From Idiomarina seosinensis (GTDB lineage: Bacteria; Pseudomonadota; Gammaproteobacteria; Enterobacterales; Alteromonadaceae), in NCBI RefSeq assembly GCF_003987275.1, contig NZ_PIQF01000005.1:1-64000 (forward strand): a stretch of DNA of 64,000 nt, written 5' to 3'. The notes under the pieces are model-generated. The model saw only the letters and a list, made by a program, of their open reading frames with translations, did no database searches and was not told the origin of the DNA. Both the position numbers and the translations under genes were made by a program. Positions 17,080 to 25,767 of the stretch are shown piece by piece; positions within the stretch are counted from its first letter, which is position 1; every line of letters begins with the position of its first letter.

Positions 17080-18834
17080 ATGTCAAATAATTCTACTGGC
17101 ATGTCGTTTACCGACATGGCACTACCCGCTGATCTTTTCAATCAACTTGAAAAATTGGGCTTTACCCAACCAACACCTATTCAACAACAGGCGATACCAG
17201 CTTTGTTGGAAGGTAAAGATGTATTAGGTGAAGCGCAAACGGGTACCGGCAAAACCGCAGCGTTTGGTTTACCTGCACTGGCAGCGATCGACCCTAGTGT
17301 AAAACAAACTCAGGTATTGGTCGTTACCCCAACCCGCGAGTTGGCAATTCAAGTTGCAGAGGCAATTGAAGGTTTCGCCAAGCAAATGAAAGGCGTTGAT
17401 GTTGCAACAGTCTATGGTGGTGCTGCATTCGGTCCTCAAGTTCAGGCGCTAAAAAAGGGAACTTCTGTCATAGTCGGAACCCCGGGTCGATTAATTGACC
17501 TGCTTAACAAAAAAGTTCTGAAGCTGGATGCGTTGCGTGTAGCAGTGCTCGATGAAGCTGACGAAATGCTGAACATGGGCTTTATTGAAGACATCGAGAC
17601 TTTGTTAAGTGCGGTACCTGAAGGTGCACAACGCGCGTTGTTCTCAGCGACTATGCCTGCGGCAATCCGAAAGCTGGCAAAAACTTTCCTCGATAAGCCG
17701 ATGAACATTCAGATCGAAGCTATTGCGCGTGAAAAGGCGACAATAACTCAGAAGGCCTGGAAAGTTGCTGGTTTAACAAAAATGGCAGCATTGACGCGCT
17801 TATTGGAAGTGACGCCATACCAACGTGCTCTGATCTTTGTTAGAACCCGTCAGGATACAATGGATCTTGCCGAGTTGTTACAACGCTCGGGCTTTAAGGC
17901 ATCACCTTTGAGCGGTGACCTGAACCAGGCACAACGTGAGCAGACAGTTAGTCAGTTACGCAGTGGTCACATTGAAATACTTGTTGCGACCGACGTTGTA
18001 GCCCGTGGTCTGGATGTGCCAGAAATTACGCACGTCATTAACTATGATTTACCAGGCGATACGGAATCTTATGTTCACCGTATTGGTCGTACCGGCCGTG
18101 CCGGCCGTGAAGGCGAGGCAATTTTATTCTATCGTCCGAAAGAGCGTCATTTGTTACGTCACTACGAGCGTCTGACAAACTCATCAATTGAGTACTTTGA
18201 TGTACCAAACGCACAGCAGCTAAGTGAATATCGCCAGCAGAAACTGTTAGGCCAAATTGAGCAAAGCTTGCAGCAGGAAAATCACCAGCCGGTCGAGCAA
18301 TTACTGCAGAAATGGTTGAGTGAGACGGAGCTGAGTGCAGAACAAATCGCGCTGGCGCTGTTAAAGCAACAGCACAAACAGCAGCCGTTGTTCCTGAAAG
18401 AAGACCGTGTCGTGCGTGAACGTCCAGAGCGTTCTGAGCGTGCAGACCGTGGCGGAGATCGTCGCAAACCTCGCGCTGAGCGCAGTAATCGTGCTGCCGA
18501 TGTCGATTTTGATACTTACAAAATTCAGGTAGGCCGTGAGCATGGTGCTCGCCCAGGCGATATTGTTGGCGCTATCGCTAACGAAGGTTCAATGGATAGC
18601 CGCTTTATCGGTCAGATCCAGCTATTTGATCAACATTCGTTAGTGCAATTGCCTAAGGGTATGCCAGCAGAAGTGGTCAAGGTACTAAAACGTGCTCGAG
18701 TACGTCAGCATCCAATGTCGTTGGAGCTTTCGACTGAACAGGTAAGCCGTAGCCCTAAACCACCTCGTGGTGGCCGTGACGCTCGTAAACCTGCGGGGCG
18801 CCGCGGACAGGGTGCTGCCCGCCGCTTTAACTAA
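17080..18834 (+). CDS. deaD: DEAD-box ATP-dependent RNA helicase CsdA/DeaD
   Basis: Unwinds RNA in ribosome assembly and mRNA decay, most needed in the cold. Motifs in order: Q motif FTQPTPIQQQAIP, motif I AQTGTGKTAAFGLP, PTRELAIQV, GTPGRLIDLL, DEADEML, SAT, LIFVRTRQDT, VATDVVARGLDVP, HRIGRTGRAGREG. After the core come an arginine-rich stretch (RERPERSERADRGGDRRKPR), the DbpA-type RNA-binding fold (YKIQVGREHGARPGDIVGAI, in which the window has KIQV) and a basic Gly/Arg tail. The ORF track begins 23 codons upstream. The ATG at 17080 is preferred because GAGTGAG lies 6-9 bases before it and MSNN begins just ahead of the helicase fold. The product is 584 residues. It is divergent from gabD. Confidence 0.93.
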   Translation: MSNNSTGMSFTDMALPADLFNQLEKLGFTQPTPIQQQAIPALLEGKDVLGEAQTGTGKTAAFGLPALAAIDPSVKQTQVLVVTPTRELAIQVAEAIEGFAKQMKGVDVATVYGGAAFGPQVQALKKGTSVIVGTPGRLIDLLNKKVLKLDALRVAVLDEADEMLNMGFIEDIETLLSAVPEGAQRALFSATMPAAIRKLAKTFLDKPMNIQIEAIAREKATITQKAWKVAGLTKMAALTRLLEVTPYQRALIFVRTRQDTMDLAELLQRSGFKASPLSGDLNQAQREQTVSQLRSGHIEILVATDVVARGLDVPEITHVINYDLPGDTESYVHRIGRTGRAGREGEAILFYRPKERHLLRHYERLTNSSIEYFDVPNAQQLSEYRQQKLLGQIEQSLQQENHQPVEQLLQKWLSETELSAEQIALALLKQQHKQQPLFLKEDRVVRERPERSERADRGGDRRKPRAERSNRAADVDFDTYKIQVGREHGARPGDIVGAIANEGSMDSRFIGQIQLFDQHSLVQLPKGMPAEVVKVLKRARVRQHPMSLELSTEQVSRSPKPPRGGRDARKPAGRRGQGAARRFN

Positions 18835-18838
18835 GCTA

Positions 18839-19366
18839 TTACTTGAGTTTGGCCGGGTGATCAACTTCGATCATCTGGTCAATATCAAAGCCCCACTGGT
18901 TAGCTTTCGCAAGCGCAAGGTCTATATCACTCTGATCAACATTCGGTGAACGCGACAGTAGCCAAAAATAGTCGTGAGCATCGCTAGTCACTATAGCTAG
19001 TTGGTAATCGTCACTTAGCCAGCTCACATAATAACCGCCGTAAAACGGCCAGAAGAATGTCACTTGATATGCAGCGGTCATTCCCTCAACGGGTTCAGCT
19101 TTACCTATTGCTGTCTGCCACTCTTTATCGTTAACGTGCCAGCCGCGGTTAGTTACTTCTAATGAACCGTCACCATTTAGCCGATATTCCGCAGTTACAG
19201 CGATTAGGTTTTCCTCAAAACCATGTGGCATGCGTAAAATCTCATACCATTTTCCTAAATATTGGTCGGCATTAAACTGTTTAACCGGTGGCGCTACCGG
19301 TGTTGGCTCTGACTGGCAGCCAGCGAGAAAAATAACGAGTGCAGCACTAAGAAACCATTTTTTCAT
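18839..19366 (-). CDS. blc: Outer membrane lipocalin Blc
   Basis: Lipoprotein of the bacterial lipocalin family, thought to bind fatty acids or lysophospholipids at the outer membrane under stress. Signal and lipobox LVIFLAGCQSEP (Cys about 17), then the lipocalin signature NADQYLGKWYEILRMPHGFE (GxW) and the C-terminal YFWLLSRSPNV block. Length 175 matches E. coli Blc (177). It is only 14 bases downstream of the photolyase gene on the same strand, and its end is 4 bases from the convergent deaD stop with no clear terminator between. Confidence 0.93.
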   Translation of the reverse strand: MKKWFLSAALVIFLAGCQSEPTPVAPPVKQFNADQYLGKWYEILRMPHGFEENLIAVTAEYRLNGDGSLEVTNRGWHVNDKEWQTAIGKAEPVEGMTAAYQVTFFWPFYGGYYVSWLSDDYQLAIVTSDAHDYFWLLSRSPNVDQSDIDLALAKANQWGFDIDQMIEVDHPAKLK

Positions 19367-19380
19367 GAATTTTTCCTTGG

Positions 19381-20952
19381 TTATAAATCATCGAGGTGGT
19401 CTAAATAATAGTTGGCCTGTTCCAGTAATTGCTCGCGCTCTTGCTGTGACTTCTTATGCCATACAGAATACATCATACCCATCCGATGATTCGTTTTAAA
19501 TTGTTGTTGGTTGCGGTCAATGAAATGCCAGTACAGACTATTAAAAGGGCATGCTTTGTCGCCGGTTTTTTGGTCGTGCCGGTAATGACAGTTGCTACAA
19601 TAGTGGCTCATTTTTTGGATATAATTAGCGCTTGAGACATAAGGCTTGGTCGCTAACAGGCCACCATCTGCATACTGACTCATACCGCGCGTATTGGGTA
19701 GCTCAACCCACTCTAATGCATCGATATAAATGCCCAGGTACCAATCATCAACCTGGTCTGGGTCAACACCTGCTAATAAAGCGAAATTACCGGTTACCAT
19801 TAACCGTTGAATATGATGCGCATAGGCGTAATCCAGTGATTGTTGCACGGACTGCCTGACGCAGTTCATATTGGTCTTGGCATTCCAGTAGAACGCAGGC
19901 AGCGAGCGTTGATGATGCAGTTGGTTTTGATTTTTATACTCGGGCATAAAACGCCAATAGATTCCGCGTATATACTCTCGCCAACCGATAATTTGTCGCA
20001 CGAACCCTTCAATTTGATTCAACTCTATAGAGTCTGGGTTACGCTGCCAGCTCGCTACCGCCTGGTCAACAACTTCTAAGGGAGCTAGCATTTTGCTATT
20101 AAGAGCAAATGACAAACGAGAGTGAAATAGACTCCAGTAATGCTGATGGTGTTCAGGGCTGGTCATTGCATCTTGATAGGTACCAAAATAGGGAAGTAAA
20201 TATTCACAGAAATAGCTGAGTAGCTGCCGGGCCTGGTGTCTGGATGTGGGCCAGGACAGTTGTCTGGGGTCAGCATTGCCAATAGTATCAACTTTCATCT
20301 CAGTTAACATGATATCGATATCTTCGGCGTCGTTTTTAAAAATAAGAGGTTCACTGACAGCTAGCTTTTTAGGGAGCTTTTTGCGGTTTTTGCTATCAAA
20401 ATTCCATTGCCCTCCTATGGGCGAATCGCCATCCATTAATACGCCTAAGTGGCGGCGCATGTGGCGATAAAAGGTCTCCATCAGTAATTTGCTGTCACTA
20501 TCGAAGAGCTGTTCTAGAGAGTCGCGTTGCGTTAAAAAATGTTCACTATCAAACCACTCAATCGTTAGCTCTTGCTCGCCAGCCCAGCTTCTTAGTTGGT
20601 GGTCAACTCGGTATTCGTCGGGTAATTGGCACTGTAATCGAGCATTAGGATACTGCTTTAGGTAGCGGGATAAATTTTTCGTCAAGGATTGCTGATTGTT
20701 TTTGTCATCAAGTGTCAGGTAGGACACCTGGTGCCCTTTACTTGTGAGAGCTTTGGCAAAATTTCGCATGGCCGCAAAAAAAACCAATACTTTTTGCCGA
20801 TGATGACGAACATAGGATGTTTCCTGACCTATCTCCATCATTACATAAAGAATACTGTTGTCTTTTTCAGCTAACCAACTGTGGCTGGCATTTAACTGAT
20901 CACCCAATATCAAACGAAGGATCTGTGGTGAGGCTGATTTAGGCTCAGTCAT
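19381..20952 (-). CDS. Cryptochrome/photolyase-related protein of the iron-sulfur (FeS-BCP, PhrB/CryB) type
   Basis: A 523-residue flavoprotein like Agrobacterium PhrB, which repairs (6-4) photoproducts with light and carries FAD, a lumazine antenna and a 4Fe-4S cluster. The N-terminal domain starts LRLILGDQLNASHSWL. The C-terminal half has GWREYIRGIYW, the FAD-pocket segment QRLMVTGNFALLAGVDP, WYLGIYIDALEWVELPNT, and four cysteines: one in NMNC and three in HYCSNC and DKACPFNSLYW. These four cysteines are the cluster ligands in this family. It overlaps the upstream flavin-reductase-like gene by 8 bases, so both are translated from one mRNA, followed by blc. Confidence 0.92.
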   Translation of the reverse strand: MTEPKSASPQILRLILGDQLNASHSWLAEKDNSILYVMMEIGQETSYVRHHRQKVLVFFAAMRNFAKALTSKGHQVSYLTLDDKNNQQSLTKNLSRYLKQYPNARLQCQLPDEYRVDHQLRSWAGEQELTIEWFDSEHFLTQRDSLEQLFDSDSKLLMETFYRHMRRHLGVLMDGDSPIGGQWNFDSKNRKKLPKKLAVSEPLIFKNDAEDIDIMLTEMKVDTIGNADPRQLSWPTSRHQARQLLSYFCEYLLPYFGTYQDAMTSPEHHQHYWSLFHSRLSFALNSKMLAPLEVVDQAVASWQRNPDSIELNQIEGFVRQIIGWREYIRGIYWRFMPEYKNQNQLHHQRSLPAFYWNAKTNMNCVRQSVQQSLDYAYAHHIQRLMVTGNFALLAGVDPDQVDDWYLGIYIDALEWVELPNTRGMSQYADGGLLATKPYVSSANYIQKMSHYCSNCHYRHDQKTGDKACPFNSLYWHFIDRNQQQFKTNHRMGMMYSVWHKKSQQEREQLLEQANYYLDHLDDL

Positions 20953-21604
20953 CGCTGTCTGGACCCGCTAGTGGGATTTCGGTTGGCTCTTTATCCGGTT
21001 TGGCGTAACTAAGACGGCATAAGCCTTTGGTCGTGTGATAGCGATCTAATCCGGATACTGCCACGGTGCCGAGTGCCTCAAGGTCAATAAAACCATCATT
21101 TTGTACCGCCGCTTCGTCAGTGCGAACCCATTGTATCTCGCCGATAACAAATTCAGTGCCATTATGGGTAATGCTGGCCACCTCGACTAGTTTCAATCCT
21201 ATCGATAATTTACTTTCGGCCACATAAGGGGCATGAAAACCATCGAAACGCTCGGCGGTTAAACCGGTTTGCTCGAACTCGGATTGTTCCCGATGATAAC
21301 GAGCGGAGGTTTGGTGAGCCGCTTTTACGATGCCTGAATGCACGTGGTTTATGGTATAAACACCGGTTTCTTCGATATTTTCCAATGTATGCCGGTCGAC
21401 TGAATGAGGCCTCATGATAAACCCGATTAGCGGAGGGTTTGCACCCAGGTGAATCACAGAACTAATAATTGCTAAATTGTCATCATTGCGGCGACTACTG
21501 GTACCTACTAAATTGGCACTTTTAAAACCAGAAAGGGAATTGATGAACTTTACCCGATGCTCGTTTTTCATATTAGCGAGTTGTTGCTGGTCAAAATGTT
21601 TCAC
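20945..21604 (-). CDS. Flavin reductase-like, FMN-binding split-barrel protein
   Basis: Small flavoprotein of the flavin reductase domain family: NLVGTSSRRNDDNLAIISSVIHLGANPPLIGFIMRP resembles the flavin-binding entrance, followed by YTINHV and a C-terminal SGLDRYHTT segment. The exact reaction is unknown; it may reduce flavin with NAD(P)H or simply bind it. The ORF track opens 18 codons upstream, but a GTG at 21604 has AAGGAA 5 bases before it, and the extra residues (LLIISVNGQG) do not look like part of the fold. The product is then 219 residues. It is the first gene of the photolyase-blc operon, and similar pairs may supply flavin to photolyase (inference). Confidence 0.8.
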   Translation of the reverse strand: MKHFDQQQLANMKNEHRVKFINSLSGFKSANLVGTSSRRNDDNLAIISSVIHLGANPPLIGFIMRPHSVDRHTLENIEETGVYTINHVHSGIVKAAHQTSARYHREQSEFEQTGLTAERFDGFHAPYVAESKLSIGLKLVEVASITHNGTEFVIGEIQWVRTDEAAVQNDGFIDLEALGTVAVSGLDRYHTTKGLCRLSYAKPDKEPTEIPLAGPDSDD

Positions 21605-21724
21605 ATTAATTCCTTGCCCATTGACTGATATAATTAGCAGTACGTTGGAGCTCAGCAAGCAGATCTAATACCGAACAGATCGGTTTTGTGGCATTATGCG
21701 CAAATAGCTTGTGCAGGAGATGAT

Positions 21725-22477
21725 ATGGATAACACGGTTGAACAAGTAAACGTATTGTGTATTAAGTGGGGCGATAAGTACGGCTCCGATTATGTTAATA
21801 CGTTGTACTCCATGGTTAGTCGAAATTTAAGCCGGCCTTTTCGGTTTATTTGCTTAACGGACGAGGCCGGGGGTATTCGTGATGAGGTTGAAGTAAAAGA
21901 TATTCCTAAGATCGGCTTTAAAGACTTTGACGAGAAGCACCCATGGGCAAAAGCGCACGGCTGGTTAAAATTAACCTGCTTTGCTAATCCTCTGTATGAC
22001 CTGCAAGGGCCTACATTATTTTTAGATCTGGATATTGTTATTGTTGGCAGTCTGGATAAGTTTTTTGAGCCAGAAGGAGACTTTTTGGTCATCAAAGAGT
22101 GGGATAAGTCTGACGCCACTGGTAATACCTCTGTTTTTCGTTTTGAGGCTGGAGCGCACGAGGATGCGTTGGATTATCTTAAGCAAGATGCCAATAAAGC
22201 GACAGCTGATGTGCGTAACGAACAAGAATATATAACTCAGTTTGTGGACCGTCAAAATAAACTTAAATACTGGCCAGAACAGTGGTGTAGAAGTTTTAAG
22301 CGGCACTGCCTGCGACCATTTCCATTTAGTTTTTTCCAGCAACCGCGTATCCCTGAAGGCGCAAAAGTCATTATTTTCCATGGCAAACCGCACCCGGATG
22401 ATGCATTGCGTGGCCGCAGCGGCAAGTGGTACCGAAAGGTTCTGCCAACCGGCTGGATCGCCGAGTACTGGCGCTAA
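21725..22477 (+). CDS. Putative glycosyltransferase, LPS core region
   Basis: A 250-residue protein with a GT-A like N-terminal half: VLCIKWGDKYGSDYVNTLY, FICLTDEAGG, and the DxD-type metal motif in LFLDLDIVIVGSLD (about 99-112). Toward the C-terminus is VIIFHGKPHPDD, a His-containing segment common near the acceptor site in these enzymes. Sugar and acceptor are not known. Because the next gene is the Kdo transferase-kinase fusion two bases on, it probably adds a sugar to the lipid A core. The ORF track starts 13 codons earlier. ATG 21725 is preferred since AGGAGA lies 4 bases before it. Confidence 0.78.
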   Translation: MDNTVEQVNVLCIKWGDKYGSDYVNTLYSMVSRNLSRPFRFICLTDEAGGIRDEVEVKDIPKIGFKDFDEKHPWAKAHGWLKLTCFANPLYDLQGPTLFLDLDIVIVGSLDKFFEPEGDFLVIKEWDKSDATGNTSVFRFEAGAHEDALDYLKQDANKATADVRNEQEYITQFVDRQNKLKYWPEQWCRSFKRHCLRPFPFSFFQQPRIPEGAKVIIFHGKPHPDDALRGRSGKWYRKVLPTGWIAEYWR

Positions 22478-22479
22478 TC

Positions 22480-24480
22480 ATGTGGTTTAGGCTTTATGCG
22501 GTGTTAATGACCTTATTGACACCGCTAATGCTGGCATATTTTATCTGGCGCGGTCGCAAAGACCCCGGCTATCGCCAACATCTCAAGCAGCGACTTGGCC
22601 TTTTGCCCTATCAGGCTAGGTGGCAGGGCGGTTTGCTAATACACACTGTATCGGTCGGTGAGACACTGGCAGCGCGCTCGCTGATTGAGTCGCTTGTTGT
22701 CCGCTTGCCGAATTTACCGGTGACTATATCGTGCATGACGCCAACGGCTCGGCGGCTGATAGAGCAGCACTTCGGTGATCAGGTTCGTTGCGTCTACATA
22801 CCTTTGGATACCCCCGGTTGCTGTAGGCGTTTTTTAAAACGTTGCCGTCCTCAAGCGGTGTGGTTAATGGAAACGGAACTATGGCCTGTATTGTTGGATA
22901 ATTTGGCAAAAAGGGCGGTTCCGGTGGCTTTGTTAAACGCTAGGTTGTCAGCCAAATCAGCAGCGGGCTACCGACGTTTTTCTGGTTTAACCGCTCAGTG
23001 TTGGCGACAACTGGCAGTGGTATGCGCGCAAAGCCGGGCCTCGGCGTTAAGAATGAGAGCGTTGGGTGTTGCGCCAGAACGATTATTTGTTGATGGGAAT
23101 CTGAAATTTGATATCAGCATCTCAGATGCCCATATAAATCAGGCCGCGGAGTTGCAATCACAATTAAGCCGCCGAGCAGTCTGGTTGTGTGCAAGCACTC
23201 ACCCGGGTGAGCACGAATCAATAATCGAAGCTTTCACCAGAGTGCAAGCAGATGTGCCAAATCTATTGTTAATTATCGCACCTCGCCACCCGGAACAATT
23301 TGCAGCGGTAGCGGAGCTTTTAGTCAGATCTGGGTTGAGTTTTTGTCGTAGAAACACCATTGATCAAGTGACGAGTAAAACCGAAGTGATATTAGCTGAC
23401 AGCATTGGAGAAATGTCGGTTTGGGCCACCTTAGCTTCGGTTAGCTTTGTTGGTGGCAGTTTGATAGAACGTGGTGGCCACAACCCATTAGAATTAATTG
23501 CCGGAGGCGCAGCCGTAGTGACTGGGCCCTCGGTATTTAACTTTGCCGAGGTCTATCGGCAACTGAGTAAGGTTAACGGTGTACGTTGGGCCGACGGCTG
23601 CGGTATGCTGGCGGATCAGGTCGCAATACTGCTAACGGATGAGCGTCGGCGTAACGCACAAAATACATCGGCACAACAGGTGCTGACACAACATAAAGGT
23701 GCTACTGGACGCATGCTGGAGCACGCACAGGTAGCTACTCTAACAGGAAGTAGTATGGTAAAAACGAAGGCGAACGGGAAAGAGTTTATAAAGTTCGATG
23801 AAGCTATCTTGCCGGAGTGTGAGACCAAACATTTCTCTGCCAAGTACTGGCAGCAAAAAAAGGCGATAGCAGGAAATTCGACGGGTCGCTCAACCGTTTG
23901 GTTTATTCAACAAGATGACCATGGCATGTTGCTACGTCATTATTACCGTGGTGGATTGGTTGGTAAAGTTAACAAAGATCGGTTTTTGCGGGAGCCGGCT
24001 GAGCGCAGCCGCGCTGTTCATGAGTTTGATTTATTAGCAAAGCTACAGGAACTCGGACTACCAGTGCCAAAGCCGATCGCAGCACGAATGCTAAAAACAG
24101 GTTTATTTAGCTATCAAGCCGATATTTTAGTGGAAGTGATACCGGGAGCGGTTGATGTATTCCGGTTGCTAAGAGAACGCTCATTAACTGCTGATAATTG
24201 GCAGCAACTGGGAGCTGTGGTTAAAAAGCTGCACGACTACAATGTTTTTCACTCCGATTTGAACTGTCACAACTTGATGCTGGATGACACGGACAAAGCG
24301 TGGATTGTCGACTTTGATAAATGTGGCTTTAAAGAGCCCGGCGAGTGGAAAAAAGAAAATATCGCCCGCTTAAAACGGTCGTTGCTGAAAGAAAAGAATA
24401 AGTATGACAGGTTCTATTGGAAAGAAAGCAGGGATTGGCCTGAATTCTTGACCGGATATGAAAAAACCTGCTCAAAATGA
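22480..24480 (+). CDS. KdtA-KdkA fusion: Kdo transferase joined to Kdo kinase
   Basis: Residues 1-425 are a full-length Kdo transferase (WaaA/KdtA): N-terminal membrane segment, GGLLIHTVSVGETLAA, LMETELWPVLL, LWLCASTHPGEHE-like CASTHPGEHESI, FVGGSLIERGGHNPLELI. Residues 426-666 are a full-length 3-deoxy-D-manno-octulosonic acid kinase (KdkA): MLLRHYYRGGLVGKVN, HSDLNCHNLMLDD (catalytic loop) and WIVDFDKCGF (metal site). Together they would add Kdo to lipid A and phosphorylate it at O-4, the pathway known from Haemophilus and Vibrio. There is no stop between the two, and codon 426 is an ATG with its own Shine-Dalgarno. Start at 22480, not the track's 22426, because MWFRLYAVL is the usual KdtA N-terminus; it follows the previous stop by 2 bases. 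A frameshift error in the sequence could mimic the fusion. Confidence 0.9.
   Translation: MWFRLYAVLMTLLTPLMLAYFIWRGRKDPGYRQHLKQRLGLLPYQARWQGGLLIHTVSVGETLAARSLIESLVVRLPNLPVTISCMTPTARRLIEQHFGDQVRCVYIPLDTPGCCRRFLKRCRPQAVWLMETELWPVLLDNLAKRAVPVALLNARLSAKSAAGYRRFSGLTAQCWRQLAVVCAQSRASALRMRALGVAPERLFVDGNLKFDISISDAHINQAAELQSQLSRRAVWLCASTHPGEHESIIEAFTRVQADVPNLLLIIAPRHPEQFAAVAELLVRSGLSFCRRNTIDQVTSKTEVILADSIGEMSVWATLASVSFVGGSLIERGGHNPLELIAGGAAVVTGPSVFNFAEVYRQLSKVNGVRWADGCGMLADQVAILLTDERRRNAQNTSAQQVLTQHKGATGRMLEHAQVATLTGSSMVKTKANGKEFIKFDEAILPECETKHFSAKYWQQKKAIAGNSTGRSTVWFIQQDDHGMLLRHYYRGGLVGKVNKDRFLREPAERSRAVHEFDLLAKLQELGLPVPKPIAARMLKTGLFSYQADILVEVIPGAVDVFRLLRERSLTADNWQQLGAVVKKLHDYNVFHSDLNCHNLMLDDTDKAWIVDFDKCGFKEPGEWKKENIARLKRSLLKEKNKYDRFYWKESRDWPEFLTGYEKTCSK
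23745..23757 (+). promoter_or_regulatory. Internal ribosome binding site and start codon for KdkA within the fusion
   Basis: AGGAAG (23745-23750), 4 bases, ATG (23755). The ATG is exactly codon 426 of the fused frame and begins the kinase (MVKTKANGK). A separate kinase could therefore still be made. The +1 frame has TAG (23732) and TAA (23741) just before, where a separate kdtA could have stopped. Confidence 0.65.
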
Positions 24481-24492
24481 GCAGGTTTTTTT
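24461..24492. terminator. Bidirectional terminator between kdtA-kdkA and proA
   Basis: AACCTGCTCA-AAA-TGAGCAGGTT is a perfect 10-pair hairpin with A6 before and T7 after, so it serves both strands. The KdkA stop codon TGA lies within the stem. Confidence 0.92.
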
Positions 24493-24513
24493 ATTGGTGA
24501 AAAATTCGCGATA

Positions 24514-25767
24514 TTATTCGCGAATTTGACCATCACCGGTAACTACGAACTTCTCGGTGGTCAGGGCTTGCAAGCCCATTGGGCCATAAGCATGTAGTTT
24601 ACTGGTTGAGATGCCTATTTCCGCACCCAGACCAAGCTGGCCGCCATCAGAGAAGCGTGACGATGTGTTCGCCATCGTTACTGCCGAGTCTACCTCACGA
24701 ATGAAGCGTTCCGCAGTTTCCTGGTTTTCACTTACGATTACTTCTGTATGGCCACTACCGAACTGTTGAATATGCTCGACAGCGCCTTCAAAGTTATCGA
24801 CCGTGCGCACCGCAATTTCAAGCGCAAGGTATTCTTCGCCAAACTCGTCATCACCGATTTCGTCAGCACCGTCAAAGTATTTAACGGAACGCTTATCAGA
24901 GTGGATAGTAACGTCTTTTTCAGCTAAAGCTTTGGCTGCTATTGGTAAGAACTTATCGGCTACATCCTGATGCACTAACAAGCCTTCCAGTGCGTTACAG
25001 ACACCGGTACGTTGGGTCTTACCATTTAATAAGATAGCGAGAGCTTTATCCAGGTCAGCGTCTTTATCTACGTATAGGTGGCATACACCTTTATAGTGCT
25101 GTATGACTGGAATCTTACTGGTGTCACTAACATAATGAATCAGACCTTCGCCACCACGCGGAATGACCAAGTCGATATAATCCTTCTGTTGCAGCAGTTC
25201 TGTCATTAGCTCGCGATCAGGAGTAGGCACTACAGTAATAACGTCTTTTGGCAGACCGCTCTGTTCCAGCGCCTCGTGCAGCGCGGCTGCGATTGCCTTA
25301 CTGCTTTCAATCGCCTCGCGGCCACAGCGCAGAATAACGGCATTACCTGATTTAAAACATAATGCGCCTGCATCGGCGGTAACATTAGGACGAGCTTCGT
25401 AGATCATCGCAATAACGCCCAGTGGAATCCGCATTTTTTCAATTTTTATTCCGTTTGGACGCTCTTCTAACAGATAACGGTCGCCGACCGGGTCGGTTAA
25501 CTGAATAATTTCTTCGATGGCGGTAGCCATGCCTTCGACACGCTCGTCATTCAGTTGCAGGCGATCCATCATTGACTCGCTAAGGCCTTTTTCTTTGCCA
25601 GCGGCCATATCTTTTTTATTAACTTCCAGAATGTTGTCTTTGTGACTACGAATAGCGTCCGCCATTTTTTGCAGCACACTGTTCTTATCTTTTTCAGATA
25701 AGGTTGCTACCGCACGGGCTGCTTTTGCAGCGCGTTGTGAAATTTCTTGTGCTAGTTGTTGGCTCAT
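24514..25767 (-). CDS. proA: Gamma-glutamyl phosphate reductase ProA
   Basis: Reduces gamma-glutamyl phosphate with NADPH to glutamate semialdehyde, the second step of proline synthesis. It has the ALDH-like fold with IPLGVIAMIYEARPNVTADA, ALCFKSGNAVILRCG, the catalytic cysteine in KTQRTGVCNALE, and C-terminal RFSDGGQLGLGAEIGISTSKLHA. Length 417 matches E. coli. It is coupled to proB through a one-base TAATG overlap and ends at a strong shared terminator. Confidence 0.97.
   Translation of the reverse strand: MSQQLAQEISQRAAKAARAVATLSEKDKNSVLQKMADAIRSHKDNILEVNKKDMAAGKEKGLSESMMDRLQLNDERVEGMATAIEEIIQLTDPVGDRYLLEERPNGIKIEKMRIPLGVIAMIYEARPNVTADAGALCFKSGNAVILRCGREAIESSKAIAAALHEALEQSGLPKDVITVVPTPDRELMTELLQQKDYIDLVIPRGGEGLIHYVSDTSKIPVIQHYKGVCHLYVDKDADLDKALAILLNGKTQRTGVCNALEGLLVHQDVADKFLPIAAKALAEKDVTIHSDKRSVKYFDGADEIGDDEFGEEYLALEIAVRTVDNFEGAVEHIQQFGSGHTEVIVSENQETAERFIREVDSAVTMANTSSRFSDGGQLGLGAEIGISTSKLHAYGPMGLQALTTEKFVVTGDGQIRE

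Noticed and set aside
22426-22479. Upstream start of the Kdo transferase frame as given by the ORF track
   Set aside because: It overlaps the glycosyltransferase gene, lacks a ribosome site and adds residues not seen in KdtA; the ATG at 22480 fits the family.
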